64,000 bases of DNA, taken from positions 1,364,001 to 1,428,000 of the forward strand of contig NC_012966.1 of NCBI RefSeq assembly GCF_000027005.1, written 5' to 3'. Source of the stretch: Komagataella phaffii GS115. Lineage: Eukaryota; Ascomycota; Pichiomycetes; Pichiales; Pichiaceae. The translations under genes were made by a program, and so were the position numbers. This document shows positions 29,070 to 38,314 of the stretch, one piece after another (the stretch's first letter is position 1; every line of letters starts with the position of its first letter). The notes under the pieces were generated by a model. It ran no database searches. It saw nothing but the letters and a program-made list of their open reading frames with translations, and was not told the origin of the DNA.

Positions 29070-30386
29070 ATGGGACAAGGACCTTCGGGCATGCCACCAG
29101 GCGGCGGCAAAGACAAAGATAAAAAGAAACAGAAGCCAAAGTATGAGCCACCGGTTCAATCGAAGTTTGGCCGTAAGAAGCGGAAGGGACCAAGTGCTTC
29201 AGCTAAGCTTCCTAACGTGCATCCCTCCACTAGATGTAAGCTGAAATTGTTGAAGATGGAGAGAATAAAGGACCATTTGTTGTTGGAGGAGGAGTTTGTT
29301 ACAAATTCTGAAACCTTGCAACCCACAGAACAAAAGCAAGCGGAAGAGAGAGAAAAGGTAGATGAAATTAGAGGTACTCCAATGTCGGCCGGAACCTTGG
29401 AAGAAATTATAGATGATGACCATGCAATTGTGTCCTCATCATCGGGACCTGAATATTACGTGTCAATTCTCTCATTTGTGGATAAAGAATTGTTGGAACC
29501 AGGATGTTCTGTTCTATTACACCACAAAACTGTGTCCATAGTAGGAGTGTTACAAGATGACGATGATCCAATGGTCAGTGTAATGAAGTTAGATAAATCT
29601 CCCACAGAATCGTATGCAGATATTGGAGGATTGGAGTCACAGATTCAAGAAATCAAAGAGGCAGTCGAGTTGCCCCTAACCCACCCTGAATTGTATGAGG
29701 AAATGGGTATCAAACCTCCAAAGGGCGTGATTTTATATGGAGCCCCAGGAACCGGAAAGACCTTACTTGCCAAAGCTGTTGCCAATCAAACTAGTGCTAC
29801 TTTCCTGCGTATTGTTGGTTCAGAATTGATTCAAAAATACCTGGGAGACGGACCCCGACTTTGTCGACAAATTTTCAAGATCGCAGCCGATCATGCTCCC
29901 TCCATTGTATTCATTGATGAAATTGATGCCATTGGTACTAAAAGATATGAATCCACATCTGGCGGAGAAAGAGAAATTCAAAGAACGATGTTAGAGCTGT
30001 TGAACCAACTGGACGGTTTCGACGATCGAGGTGACGTCAAGGTTATCATGGCTACCAATAAAATTGAAACGCTAGACCCTGCCTTAATCAGACCAGGTCG
30101 TATTGACCGAAAGATATTGTTTGAGAATCCAGACCCATCTACGAAGAAGAAGATTTTAACGATTCACACAAGTAAGATGAACCTAGCGGATGACGTGAAG
30201 TTGGAGGAAATTGTTACTTCCAAGGACGACCTTTCGGGGGCCGACATCAAAGCCATTTGCACCGAAGCCGGATTGTTGGCACTTAGGGAGAGACGTATGC
30301 AAGTCATTGCTGAAGACTTCAAACAAGCCAAGGAGAGAGTGCTCAAGAACAAGATTGAAGAGAATCTAGAAGGGCTATATTTGTAG
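29070..30386 (+). CDS. RPT2: 26S proteasome regulatory ATPase Rpt2
   Basis: AAA+ subunit of the proteasome base that unfolds substrates and gates the 20S core. The 438-aa product begins MGQGPSG, an N-myristoylation signal known for Rpt2, then a coiled coil and OB domain, and the AAA module with Walker A GAPGTGKT (224-231), Walker [12 protein letters not shown] (279-289) and the arginine-finger region RPGRIDRKI. It ends EGLYL, an HbYX-type tail (Tyr next to last) used for docking into the 20S alpha ring. The length is normal. PTC1 follows on the same strand, and the two genes are also neighbours in S. cerevisiae. Confidence 0.98.
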   Translation: MGQGPSGMPPGGGKDKDKKKQKPKYEPPVQSKFGRKKRKGPSASAKLPNVHPSTRCKLKLLKMERIKDHLLLEEEFVTNSETLQPTEQKQAEEREKVDEIRGTPMSAGTLEEIIDDDHAIVSSSSGPEYYVSILSFVDKELLEPGCSVLLHHKTVSIVGVLQDDDDPMVSVMKLDKSPTESYADIGGLESQIQEIKEAVELPLTHPELYEEMGIKPPKGVILYGAPGTGKTLLAKAVANQTSATFLRIVGSELIQKYLGDGPRLCRQIFKIAADHAPSIVFIDEIDAIGTKRYESTSGGEREIQRTMLELLNQLDGFDDRGDVKVIMATNKIETLDPALIRPGRIDRKILFENPDPSTKKKILTIHTSKMNLADDVKLEEIVTSKDDLSGADIKAICTEAGLLALRERRMQVIAEDFKQAKERVLKNKIEENLEGLYL

Positions 30387-30524
30387 ATCAATTCAAGCGA
30401 AATTTTAATTTTTAAATAGATCACTCGTAGGAGCATTGCCTTTTTTCGCGCCCCGCTATTCCCAACGCTTTTTTTGTTTCAAAGCTTCATTCACCCCACA
30501 ATACACACGTACCCGTCTCGTCGA

Positions 30525-31715
30525 ATGAACTTGGAAACGGAAGAGAAAGGAAGCAAACTATCCAACTTTTTGAGGAGGAAATCCACCTCTTCAGTCTCCT
30601 CTTCGTCGTCGACAGGATCTCAAATAGCAAGGCGATTGTCCCTAGGAGCTCTTGGACTGGTTTCCGTGAGTTCTAATGAAGATAAGCACAAAGAAAAAGA
30701 AAGCGCCATCAGTGAAAGAAGACCATCCACAGTTACAGTCAATCCGGTGTCTAATTACCGCTTTTCATTTGAAGTCGGTATTTGTGAGAATAAGAATCGC
30801 AAAAACCGTCCCACAATGGAGGATGTTCATACATATGTTGCTAACTTTGCTGAGCGGCTAGATTGGGGCTATTTTGGTGTTTTTGATGGTCATGCTGGTA
30901 AACAGGCTGCCAAATGGTGCGGAGCCAACTTTCATTCGGTTCTGGAAAAGATTGTTATCAACAATGATACGATGGATTTGAGGTGCAGTCTCAACAACGC
31001 ATTTCTCCAAGCGGACTCGTTGATTCGTGACAAGATAAGCGGCCACAGTGGTAGCACGGCAGCAGTGGCAGTGTTGAGGTGGGAAGAAGAGGTTGATGAA
31101 GACGACGACAAGAAATCTGCTGATGATGTCGATGTTCATCATCCACTGTTTGATTTTGTTCCAACATCGAGACATAAGAGGATGCTTTACACTGCAAATG
31201 TAGGCGATTCAAGGTTAGTCTTGTGTCGGAAGGGTCATGCGCTGCGACTTTCTTATGATCATAAAACCTCCGATATTTTAGAGCAACAAAGAATAACAAA
31301 GAAAGGAGGCATTATCATGAAAGGAAGGGTTAATGGTATGCTTGCTGTAACAAGATCATTAGGAGACTCATATATGAAAGAATTTGTTATTGGAAATCCC
31401 TTTACGACAGCAACTGAAATCACCAAAAGTGATGAATTTCTGATTATTGCATGCGACGGTCTTTGGGATGTTTGCTCGGACCAGCAAGCTGTCAAGCTAA
31501 TACGAAACATCAAAGATCCAAAAGAAGCTTCCAAAATGCTAGTTGATTACGCCCTTGCAGAGAACACCACTGATAATGTCACTGTGATGGTAATTAGATT
31601 CGATCCAAGAGTATTTCTTAGTGATGATTCAGGTTCTGAAAACGACCAATCGGAGAAGACTCAGGCAACTACTATAGACGATAAGTCAACCACAAATGTA
31701 CAAACTATAGCTTGA
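30525..31715 (+). CDS. PTC1: Protein phosphatase 2C, Ptc1-type, with extended N-terminus
   Basis: Mg2+/Mn2+-dependent Ser/Thr phosphatase; yeast Ptc1 turns down the HOG and cell-wall MAP kinase pathways. The PP2C motifs are all present: RPTMEDVHTYV, FGVFDGHAG, SGSTAAVAVL, TANVGDSRLVL, MLAVTRSLGD, LIIACDGLWDV and TTDNVTVMV. The best match is Ptc1, but the protein is about 396 aa against about 281 in S. cerevisiae: there is a Ser-rich N-terminal extension of roughly 75 residues, an acidic insert (DEDDDKKSADDVD) and a C-terminal tail. I chose the Met at 30525; the frame is open 17 codons further upstream but that stretch lies in the RPT2-PTC1 spacer. RRKS and RRLS in the extension are protein kinase A-type sites. 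Confidence 0.9.
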   Translation: MNLETEEKGSKLSNFLRRKSTSSVSSSSSTGSQIARRLSLGALGLVSVSSNEDKHKEKESAISERRPSTVTVNPVSNYRFSFEVGICENKNRKNRPTMEDVHTYVANFAERLDWGYFGVFDGHAGKQAAKWCGANFHSVLEKIVINNDTMDLRCSLNNAFLQADSLIRDKISGHSGSTAAVAVLRWEEEVDEDDDKKSADDVDVHHPLFDFVPTSRHKRMLYTANVGDSRLVLCRKGHALRLSYDHKTSDILEQQRITKKGGIIMKGRVNGMLAVTRSLGDSYMKEFVIGNPFTTATEITKSDEFLIIACDGLWDVCSDQQAVKLIRNIKDPKEASKMLVDYALAENTTDNVTVMVIRFDPRVFLSDDSGSENDQSEKTQATTIDDKSTTNVQTIA

Positions 31716-31894
31716 AACCATACTTCTTATACGAAATATAGTTAATGTTAGTAGCCGCCGGTTGGCTGTTGGCCTTTTCAAGAGTTGTTCTTCCTTCTAG
31801 CAACTTAACCGACATTTTTCACAGTTCCCCCACAGATATTTACATCCGAACACCGCATGGTGTATTTTTGTTTTTTGGAACAATCTGCACGAAC

Positions 31895-31944
31895 CAGCAT
31901 TAAGCACAATCACCTCAAAGCAGCATCAAGCACAATCACCTCAA
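31895..31944 (+). repeat. Two 24-bp direct repeats in the copper ATPase promoter
   Basis: CAGCATYAAGCACAATCACC plus TCAA occurs at 31895-31918 and 31921-31944, differing at one base (T/C at position 7). Centre spacing is 26 bp. The reverse strand of the first copy reads TTAATGCTGG, which fits the metal-regulated Ace1/Cup2 consensus HTHNNGCTGD; the second copy deviates at two positions. Regulation by copper is inferred. Confidence 0.75.
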
Positions 31945-31983
31945 TCAAAGTCATCAGTCTTAATTAATAATAAGAAATAATGG

Positions 31984-31991
31984 TATAAATA
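31984..31991 (+). promoter_or_regulatory. TATA box upstream of the copper ATPase gene
   Basis: TATAAATA, a full consensus match, ends only 34 bp before the start codon at 32026. This leaves a very short leader if it is used, or means the ATG used is farther downstream. Confidence 0.6.
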
Positions 31992-32025
31992 GACAGAACT
32001 TGCCATCTATTCTTTTTATCACAAG

Positions 32026-35000
32026 ATGCAACGATTGACTGTTGAAGTAGAAAATGTACATTGTCACCAGTGCCAAGATCTGATCGTGGAAACCCTCTCA
32101 GATCTTTTTACCATGAGAGATGGGGAAGTACTGGTGAATGAAATTGAACATGAACCAGAAAAACCTCTCGTATACTTCCATCTGACAGACAACCAGTTGG
32201 TCTTAGTGAATGTTGATTCTTCAGTGTCGTTGGCTAAATTCGAACACCAAATTTTTAAGAGACTGCAGAATCAAGGGTTTTTAGTAAGCAAGATTTTACT
32301 CAGTGACGCAGACGGTGAAACCTGGTTCAGAAACACCATATCAACGTTTTTCCGCAACAAAAGGAGTATCAAAGAAAAGCATAAGCATAACTGTGAGTTT
32401 TGTCACAGTGATAGGACTGCCTCCCCTAATGACTCGGTTGAAAAAGTGGTCAGCACGAGCCAAGAGTATAGGGCTGTTTTCACCGTTGGTGGAATGACTT
32501 GCTCTTCTTGTGTCAACACTGTTTCTGAAGCCGTTAAAAAGTTTCTTGTGCAGCATGGTTCACCGATTGTTGATGAAGAAGGGCTGCCGACATACTCTGT
32601 GTCAACTATGACCAACACAGCCGTAATAATCATTTCTCAAAAACAGTATGTAAATGACCTGGTCAAAGTTATAAGAGAGGTAGGATACGAAGCTTCTGTG
32701 GTGGAAGTCATTCCAATTGAGAAAATTCAAAGATACAAAGTAACTGCAAGCATAGGTGGAATCACTTGTGCTGCGTGCGCTTCCTCTATTACAGAAGCTG
32801 TGGATAATTTACCGAATGTGGTAGAATCTTCGGTTAATGTGGTAACCAAAACAGGGATTTTCTTTTTAGATGACGGATCTCTCCCTGCAATTGAAGAACT
32901 GAAGCAGGCTGTTGATGATGCCGGATACGATTTCAATACCATCTCAGTTGAAAAGACAAATCATTCGTCAGTAAGATCTCCCTCCAGAACAGTCTACTTG
33001 CGAATTGAAGGAATGTACTGCGAACACTGTCCAGACAGGGTTATGACATTATTGAAAACACTGGGTGATGTGGTCCTCGTCGAATCACCGTTATCGTTGC
33101 AGGACCCATTGGTAAGAATTAGCTACATCCCGTCTGCTCAATTGACTATTCGATCAATTATTCGAAAGATTGAAGAATCCAATGAAAAATTTAAGGTAAC
33201 AATTGACAAGCCATTATCTTTAGACGAACATCTAAGACGCTTAGCTAGATCAGAATTGATTAATCTTTGTTGGCGGTTACTCTTGACAATATTGGTTGCA
33301 ATTCCAACTTTCATTTTAGGTATTGTGGGAATGACTTTACTTCCCTCGAGCCATCACTTGAGGCATTGGCTAATGGAACCGATTTGGGCTGGAAACGTAT
33401 CCAGAGTTAGTTGGGCACTATTTATAATGGCAACTCCAGTGTACTTTTTTGCTGACGATATTTTTCATAGAAAGGCAATCAAAGAAATACGAACATTATG
33501 GAAACCTCATGTTCCATGGAAGCGGAGACTCTTCAAATTTGGTTCCATGAGTCTCCTGATGTGTCTAGGTACTTCTGTGGCCTATTTTGCAAGTATTGCT
33601 TTATTAATTCTTTCAGCACGTCAACACAGAGAGAGCAGGGGTTATACTACCACATATTTTGACAGTGTGGTGTTCTTGACTCTTTTTCTCTTAATTGGAA
33701 GAATTTTGGAGAGTTATTCAAAGAATCGCACGGCCGATGCTATAACGAAATTAGGGCAAATGAAGCAGTCATCTGCTTTATTTGTAGACAAGACGGAAGA
33801 TGGTTCGTTCGGACCAGACTCTACTCTTCCTTTGGGGATGCTGGAAAAAGGAGATTACATTCGTATTCCCGTGGGTAGCTCTCCTCCTTTGGACTGTATC
33901 ATTGAAGAGGGTGCTTCTGAATTTGATGAAAGTGCATTGACCGGTGAGTCTGCTCCCATTAAGCACGTGAAAGGGGATCAAATATTCTCTGGAACGGTTA
34001 ACAAAGGGCCTTCTGCAATTATTGGAAAAATTTCATCTTTGGAAGGGACATCTTTGATTGACACCATCATTGGTATGGTGAGAGATGGTCAATTGCAGAG
34101 GGCGCCTATAGAAAAGTTAGCAGATGCATTGACTGGCTATTTTGTGCCTCTAATTGTTGCATTCTCAATGACCACCTGGATTGTTTGGATCTCACTCGGA
34201 ATGTCTGGTGCGTTACCAGATAGTTACCTTGATATTGATATTGGAGGGTGGCCAGTCTGGTCCCTTCAGTTTGCAATAGCGGTATTTGTTATAGCATGTC
34301 CTTGTGGAATTGGTCTAGCAGCCCCAACAGCGTTATTTGTCGGCGCTGGATTGGCAGCCAAGTATGGTATACTTGCAAGAGGCGGAGGAGCTGCTTTCCA
34401 AGAAGGTGCAAATATTAACATTATGTGCTTTGATAAGACCGGAACCCTAACCACAGGAGGTGAACCAAAAGTGACAGACTATAGTATATTGTTTGGTACT
34501 GACATGATAAAACAGATTTTTGAAGTAACTAGAGATATCGAATTGACATCAGGACATCCTTTAGCAAAAGCTATCAAAACTTTTATTGTGGAAGAATCTC
34601 AGAGAAGGAACTTAGAACTCAGTAATACCATCGTTGATGTCGTCGAGGAGATACCTGGGAGAGGACTTCGTGGGACAACAATTGACGGAAAGACCGTTCT
34701 GATTGGAAATGAGTTTTTGTTAGCTGAGAACGATTGCGCTAAACTTACTTCAAAGCAGCAGATAGCATTGGATGGGTGGAAAATGCAGGGAAAGAGCGTC
34801 GTTTTAGTTGCGGTTGATGGATTACCTGCTCTATTAGTTGCCGCGAGAGATCCTATTAGACCGGAATCGAAACAGGTAATTAGCACTCTGCAAGAACGAG
34901 GCATAACATGTTGGATGATAAGTGGAGACAACGAAATTACCGCAAAAGCAGTAGCTAAAGAAGTAGGAATTCCCGAAGCTCATGTGGTGGCTCAGGTTCT

Positions 35001-35514
35001 CCCGCAAGAAAAGGTTTCCAGGATACAATGGATAAAGAAAACTTTTGAAGCTAAGAACAAAGATAAGAAAAGGTCCTCAGCAATTATAGGAATGTGTGGG
35101 GACGGAATAAACGATGCACCTGCATTGGCAACCGCAGATGTTGGAATTGCTTTGGCGAGCGGATCCGACTTGGCCTTAACTTCGGCAGATTTTGTTCTTC
35201 TCGCATCCGCTTATCCACTTACTGCTCTTCTTAGGCTCATCAGTTTATCCAAGACGGTCTTTCGAAGGGTTAAATTTAATTTTGGTTGGGCTCTAGTTTA
35301 CAATTGTATTGGAATTCCAATAGCTGCCGGAGTCATATATCCCTATAGAAATTCAAGATTAGATCCTGTGTGGGCAGCTGCTGCGATGGCATTGAGTAGC
35401 ATCAGTGTGGTTCTGAGTAGTTTAGCCCTGAAATTCTATCGTGCACCTGAAGTAGTTCTAGAGGAAAAAGAAACTATTGAGGGTGTCAAAGAATGGACGT
35501 TGCGAGAGGAATGA
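32026..35514 (+). CDS. Copper-transporting P1B-type ATPase, CCC2/CRP1 type
   Basis: Pumps Cu+ across a membrane at the cost of ATP. The 1162-aa product has heavy-metal-binding units with HCHQC (residues 12-16), GMTCSSC (156-162), GITCAAC (245-251) and GMYCEHC (329-335), and an additional NCEFC at 122-126. Then come eight membrane segments with TGES (639-642), the transport motif CPC (758-760), DKTGT with the phosphorylated Asp803, SGHPLAKA and GDGINDAP. Two fungal groups fit: Ccc2 (Golgi, loads Fet3-type oxidases) and Crp1/CrpA (copper export and resistance). CPCGIGLAAPTALFVG and the GGGAAFQEGAN stretch after it look more like Crp1/CrpA as I remember them, so I give no symbol. A duplicated element precedes the gene. 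Confidence 0.9.
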   Translation: MQRLTVEVENVHCHQCQDLIVETLSDLFTMRDGEVLVNEIEHEPEKPLVYFHLTDNQLVLVNVDSSVSLAKFEHQIFKRLQNQGFLVSKILLSDADGETWFRNTISTFFRNKRSIKEKHKHNCEFCHSDRTASPNDSVEKVVSTSQEYRAVFTVGGMTCSSCVNTVSEAVKKFLVQHGSPIVDEEGLPTYSVSTMTNTAVIIISQKQYVNDLVKVIREVGYEASVVEVIPIEKIQRYKVTASIGGITCAACASSITEAVDNLPNVVESSVNVVTKTGIFFLDDGSLPAIEELKQAVDDAGYDFNTISVEKTNHSSVRSPSRTVYLRIEGMYCEHCPDRVMTLLKTLGDVVLVESPLSLQDPLVRISYIPSAQLTIRSIIRKIEESNEKFKVTIDKPLSLDEHLRRLARSELINLCWRLLLTILVAIPTFILGIVGMTLLPSSHHLRHWLMEPIWAGNVSRVSWALFIMATPVYFFADDIFHRKAIKEIRTLWKPHVPWKRRLFKFGSMSLLMCLGTSVAYFASIALLILSARQHRESRGYTTTYFDSVVFLTLFLLIGRILESYSKNRTADAITKLGQMKQSSALFVDKTEDGSFGPDSTLPLGMLEKGDYIRIPVGSSPPLDCIIEEGASEFDESALTGESAPIKHVKGDQIFSGTVNKGPSAIIGKISSLEGTSLIDTIIGMVRDGQLQRAPIEKLADALTGYFVPLIVAFSMTTWIVWISLGMSGALPDSYLDIDIGGWPVWSLQFAIAVFVIACPCGIGLAAPTALFVGAGLAAKYGILARGGGAAFQEGANINIMCFDKTGTLTTGGEPKVTDYSILFGTDMIKQIFEVTRDIELTSGHPLAKAIKTFIVEESQRRNLELSNTIVDVVEEIPGRGLRGTTIDGKTVLIGNEFLLAENDCAKLTSKQQIALDGWKMQGKSVVLVAVDGLPALLVAARDPIRPESKQVISTLQERGITCWMISGDNEITAKAVAKEVGIPEAHVVAQVLPQEKVSRIQWIKKTFEAKNKDKKRSSAIIGMCGDGINDAPALATADVGIALASGSDLALTSADFVLLASAYPLTALLRLISLSKTVFRRVKFNFGWALVYNCIGIPIAAGVIYPYRNSRLDPVWAAAAMALSSISVVLSSLALKFYRAPEVVLEEKETIEGVKEWTLREE

Positions 35515-35821
35515 TGTCGCATTTCGGTGATAGACAAGAGAAAAGGTAAAAGCAATAGATGTGTGTGTAGGTAAAGTATTGGTATCATAATAATTTCGGA
35601 GTAAGTGCGATTTTTCAGTCAAATCCGACATCGCATAGGCATATGTCAAAATATTCCTTTAATCTAGGAGCTTCCACTATCATGCAAATTCATAATTATG
35701 ACACTGAGAACTCCCAGTAAACAGGGAAATTCTGGCGTAGAACCTGGCGACTTGCTGTAAGCTGTTCAAGCAGAATTTCACATTAATGTAATATGATAAA
35801 ATGATACGTTGGACAAAATTC

Positions 35822-35861
35822 TCACCCTTTTACTGGGTGATTCTCGAAGGAGTCTCGAGAA
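35822..35861. repeat. Two adjacent inverted repeats upstream of SDH1
   Basis: TCACCC (35822-35827) pairs with GGGTGA (35835-35840), and immediately next TTCTCGA (35841-35847) pairs with TCGAGAA (35855-35861). Each could be a dyad binding site or a small hairpin. Function is unknown. Confidence 0.5.
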
Positions 35862-35926
35862 ACTATACCCGCCAGCGCCCGCACCCCATCTTTCTGAAAA
35901 ATTACCCCGTTGTCAACACTTGCTGA

Positions 35927-36139
35927 CCAATGAAAGTTTGGAGAACCTTTCTAGATAAAGCTTTTCGTCCAGGTCAATAGTAATTTTACAGGATTGAGCC
36001 ATCATTATCGTATCATCCATTAAATCTCCATCTCTAGCTAAGATTTTCTGCACCGGACACCCTCTGTACCACCCGCCCGCCCGGTGTCAGCATAATAATC
36101 CTTGTCATGATTGGTCCTCCCATCTGCGTGCATGATTGG
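35927..36139. promoter_or_regulatory. Three CCAAT boxes in the SDH1 promoter
   Basis: CCAAT occurs at 35927-35931 (plus) and as ATTGG at 36110-36114 and 36135-36139. The last two are within an 11-bp direct repeat CATGATTGGTC (36106-36116 and 36131-36141), 25 bp apart. CCAAT is the site of the Hap2/3/4/5 complex, which activates respiratory genes including SDH in S. cerevisiae. Binding here is inferred. Confidence 0.55.
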
Positions 36140-36227
36140 TCGCGACCGACCCCGGAGTAGGTTGAAGAGGGAATTATTAAGCACATCAACTTTTCTCCTT
36201 CTCCATACCATCTTCATCATCTACCCC

Positions 36228-38141
36228 ATGCTGTCAGTCCGTCGTCAGCTTATGAGTGGCCGCTCGTGGTTCTCGACCACCAGCGTAGCTCGCAAAGTAT
36301 ACTCAGCTCAACAAGATGTCAAAGGTACCAATGCTTCTATTGCCATGGCAAAAGATTATCATATCATCGACCACGAATATGACTGTGTAGTTGTTGGTGC
36401 TGGTGGTGCTGGTCTGAGAGCAGCATTTGGTTTGGCCAAGGAGGGTTTTAAAACAGCCTGTATTTCCAAGCTTTTCCCCACCAGATCTCATACAGTCGCT
36501 GCCCAAGGTGGTATCAACGCTGCTTTAGGTAACATGCACAAAGATGACTGGCATTGGCATATGTACGATACAGTCAAGGGATCCGACTGGTTGGGTGACC
36601 AAGATGCCATCCATTACATGACCCGTGAGGCTCCAGATTCGATCATTGAATTGGAACACTACGGTGTCCCTTTCTCTCGTACTGAGGAGGGAAGAATCTA
36701 CCAACGTGCTTTTGGTGGACAATCCAAAGAGTACGGTAAGGGTGGTCAGGCCTACAGAACTTGCGCTGTCGCAGACAGAACCGGTCACGCTTTGTTGCAC
36801 ACCTTGTATGGTCAGTCTCTTCGTCACAACACCCACTTCTTTATTGAGTTCTTTGCCATGGATCTATTGATGCATGACGGTAAGTGTGTGGGATGCATTG
36901 CCTACAACCAAGAGGATGGTACTATTCACCGTTTCAAAGCACACAAAACCATTATCGCTACTGGAGGTTACGGACGTGCCTACTTCTCTTGTACATCTGC
37001 TCACACTTGTACTGGTGATGGTTTCGGAATGGTTTCTCGTGCAGGTCTGCCATTGGAAGACTTGGAATTCATTCAATTCCACCCATCTGGTATCTATGGT
37101 TCTGGATGTCTGATCACCGAAGGTGCCCGTGGTGAGGGTGGTTTCTTGGTCAATTCTGAGGGTGAACGTTTCATGGAACGTTATGCCCCTACTGCTAAGG
37201 ATTTGGCTTGTAGAGATGTTGTTTCGCGTGCCATTACCATGGAAATTAATGAGGGACGTGGTGTTGGTCCATTGAAGGACCACATGTATTTACAATTGTC
37301 TCACTTGCCTGCCTCTGTGTTACACGAACGTTTGCCAGGTATTTCTGAAACTGCTCACATTTTTGCTGGTGTCGATGTCACTAAGGAGCCTATCCCAATT
37401 CTGCCTACAGTTCATTACAACATGGGTGGTGTTCCAACTAAATGGAGTGGTGAAGCTCTTACCCTGGATGAAGATGGAAATGATAAAGTTGTTGAAGGTC
37501 TACTCGCCTGTGGTGAGGCTGGATGTGCCTCTGTGCATGGTGCCAACAGATTGGGTGCCAACTCCTTGCTGGATTTGGTCGTATTTGGCCGTGCTGTTGC
37601 CCATACTATTAGAGACTGTTTGACTCCAAACACTCCTCACAAAGAGCTGCCTGCAGACATTGGTTTCGAATCAATTGCTAATTTGGATCGTGTAAGAACT
37701 GCTGATGGTGATATCTCTACTGCTGATCTGAGATTGGAGATGCAACGTACTATGCAGAAGCATATCTCTGTTTTCAGAACTCAGGATATAATGGACGAAG
37801 GTGTCAAGCAAATCAATGAAATTGACAAGAAGTTTGCCAACATCAAGACAACGGACAGATCTATGATTTGGAACTCTGACTTAGTCGAGACTTTGGAGCT
37901 TCAGAATCTTTTGACCTGTGCCACACAGACAGCTAAGTCTGCTTCTGTCCGTAAAGAATCTCGTGGTGCTCATGCCAGAGACGATTTCCCAGAGAGAGAC
38001 GATGAGAACTGGATGAAACACTCCCTGTCATGGCAGCACAAGAGCGGTTCTCCTGTTGAGCTTAATTACAGAAACGTTATTACTGAGACTTTGGATGAGG
38101 CTGAGTGTAAGCCAGTTCCCCCAACTGTCCGTGCCTACTAA
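36228..38141 (+). CDS. SDH1: Succinate dehydrogenase flavoprotein subunit, mitochondrial
   Basis: Catalytic subunit of respiratory complex II: oxidises succinate to fumarate with FAD and passes electrons to Sdh2. The 637-aa product (start at 36228, [14 protein letters not shown]) has a mitochondrial presequence of about 40 residues. The dinucleotide-binding GAGGAG follows at 57-62, and SHTVAAQGG has the covalent FAD histidine (His88). Further motifs are the HPSGIYGSG substrate-binding segment, the active-site loop RGEGGFLVN and [13 protein letters not shown]. Length and motifs are those of the family. Codon use is strongly biased, as in highly expressed genes. SDH1, DBR1, MCR1 and NNR2 are also clustered in S. 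cerevisiae. Confidence 0.98.
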   Translation: MLSVRRQLMSGRSWFSTTSVARKVYSAQQDVKGTNASIAMAKDYHIIDHEYDCVVVGAGGAGLRAAFGLAKEGFKTACISKLFPTRSHTVAAQGGINAALGNMHKDDWHWHMYDTVKGSDWLGDQDAIHYMTREAPDSIIELEHYGVPFSRTEEGRIYQRAFGGQSKEYGKGGQAYRTCAVADRTGHALLHTLYGQSLRHNTHFFIEFFAMDLLMHDGKCVGCIAYNQEDGTIHRFKAHKTIIATGGYGRAYFSCTSAHTCTGDGFGMVSRAGLPLEDLEFIQFHPSGIYGSGCLITEGARGEGGFLVNSEGERFMERYAPTAKDLACRDVVSRAITMEINEGRGVGPLKDHMYLQLSHLPASVLHERLPGISETAHIFAGVDVTKEPIPILPTVHYNMGGVPTKWSGEALTLDEDGNDKVVEGLLACGEAGCASVHGANRLGANSLLDLVVFGRAVAHTIRDCLTPNTPHKELPADIGFESIANLDRVRTADGDISTADLRLEMQRTMQKHISVFRTQDIMDEGVKQINEIDKKFANIKTTDRSMIWNSDLVETLELQNLLTCATQTAKSASVRKESRGAHARDDFPERDDENWMKHSLSWQHKSGSPVELNYRNVITETLDEAECKPVPPTVRAY

Positions 38142-38221
38142 GCTTTTGTAAGACTTAGTCAATTGAACTTATTTATTATTACCATTACTTTTAAATAGCT
38201 CCCTGCAACATTGTAGATGTC

Positions 38222-38241
38222 GCGATGAATGAGAAAATTTT
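38222..38241 (+). promoter_or_regulatory. PAC-like and RRPE-like elements upstream of PUF6
   Basis: GCGATGA (38222-38228) is seven of eight bases of PAC, followed at 38234-38241 by AAAATTTT, the core of RRPE. They lie about 75-95 bp before the PUF6 start, and an A10 tract follows. Puf6 is a ribosome-biogenesis protein, so the context fits. Confidence 0.5.
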
Positions 38242-38314
38242 CCTCGAAAAAAAAAATTCATAAAAGGAAGAAAAAATCTGTACTAAGCTAAGTAGAGTTC
38301 ATCTGTATTAACCA

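Larger units (their letters stand above)
31716..32025. other. Promoter region of the copper ATPase gene
   Basis: About 310 bp between PTC1 and the copper pump. It holds a duplicated 24-bp element and a TATA box, both listed separately. No gene was seen. Confidence 0.6.
35515..36227. other. Intergenic region and SDH1 promoter
   Basis: About 710 bp between codirectional genes. The half near SDH1 has CCAAT boxes and, further up, two adjacent inverted repeats (listed separately), plus a G/C-rich stretch (about 35868-35886). No further gene; the frame upstream of the SDH1 start stays open to 36111 but does not look coding. Confidence 0.6.

Noticed and set aside
36111..36227. Upstream in-frame extension of SDH1
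   Set aside because: It starts without ATG, and the start at 36228 gives a good mitochondrial presequence and the normal length.
36525..37283. Long open frames opposite and alongside SDH1
   Set aside because: They arise from biased codon use in a highly expressed gene; the SDH1 frame is unmistakable.
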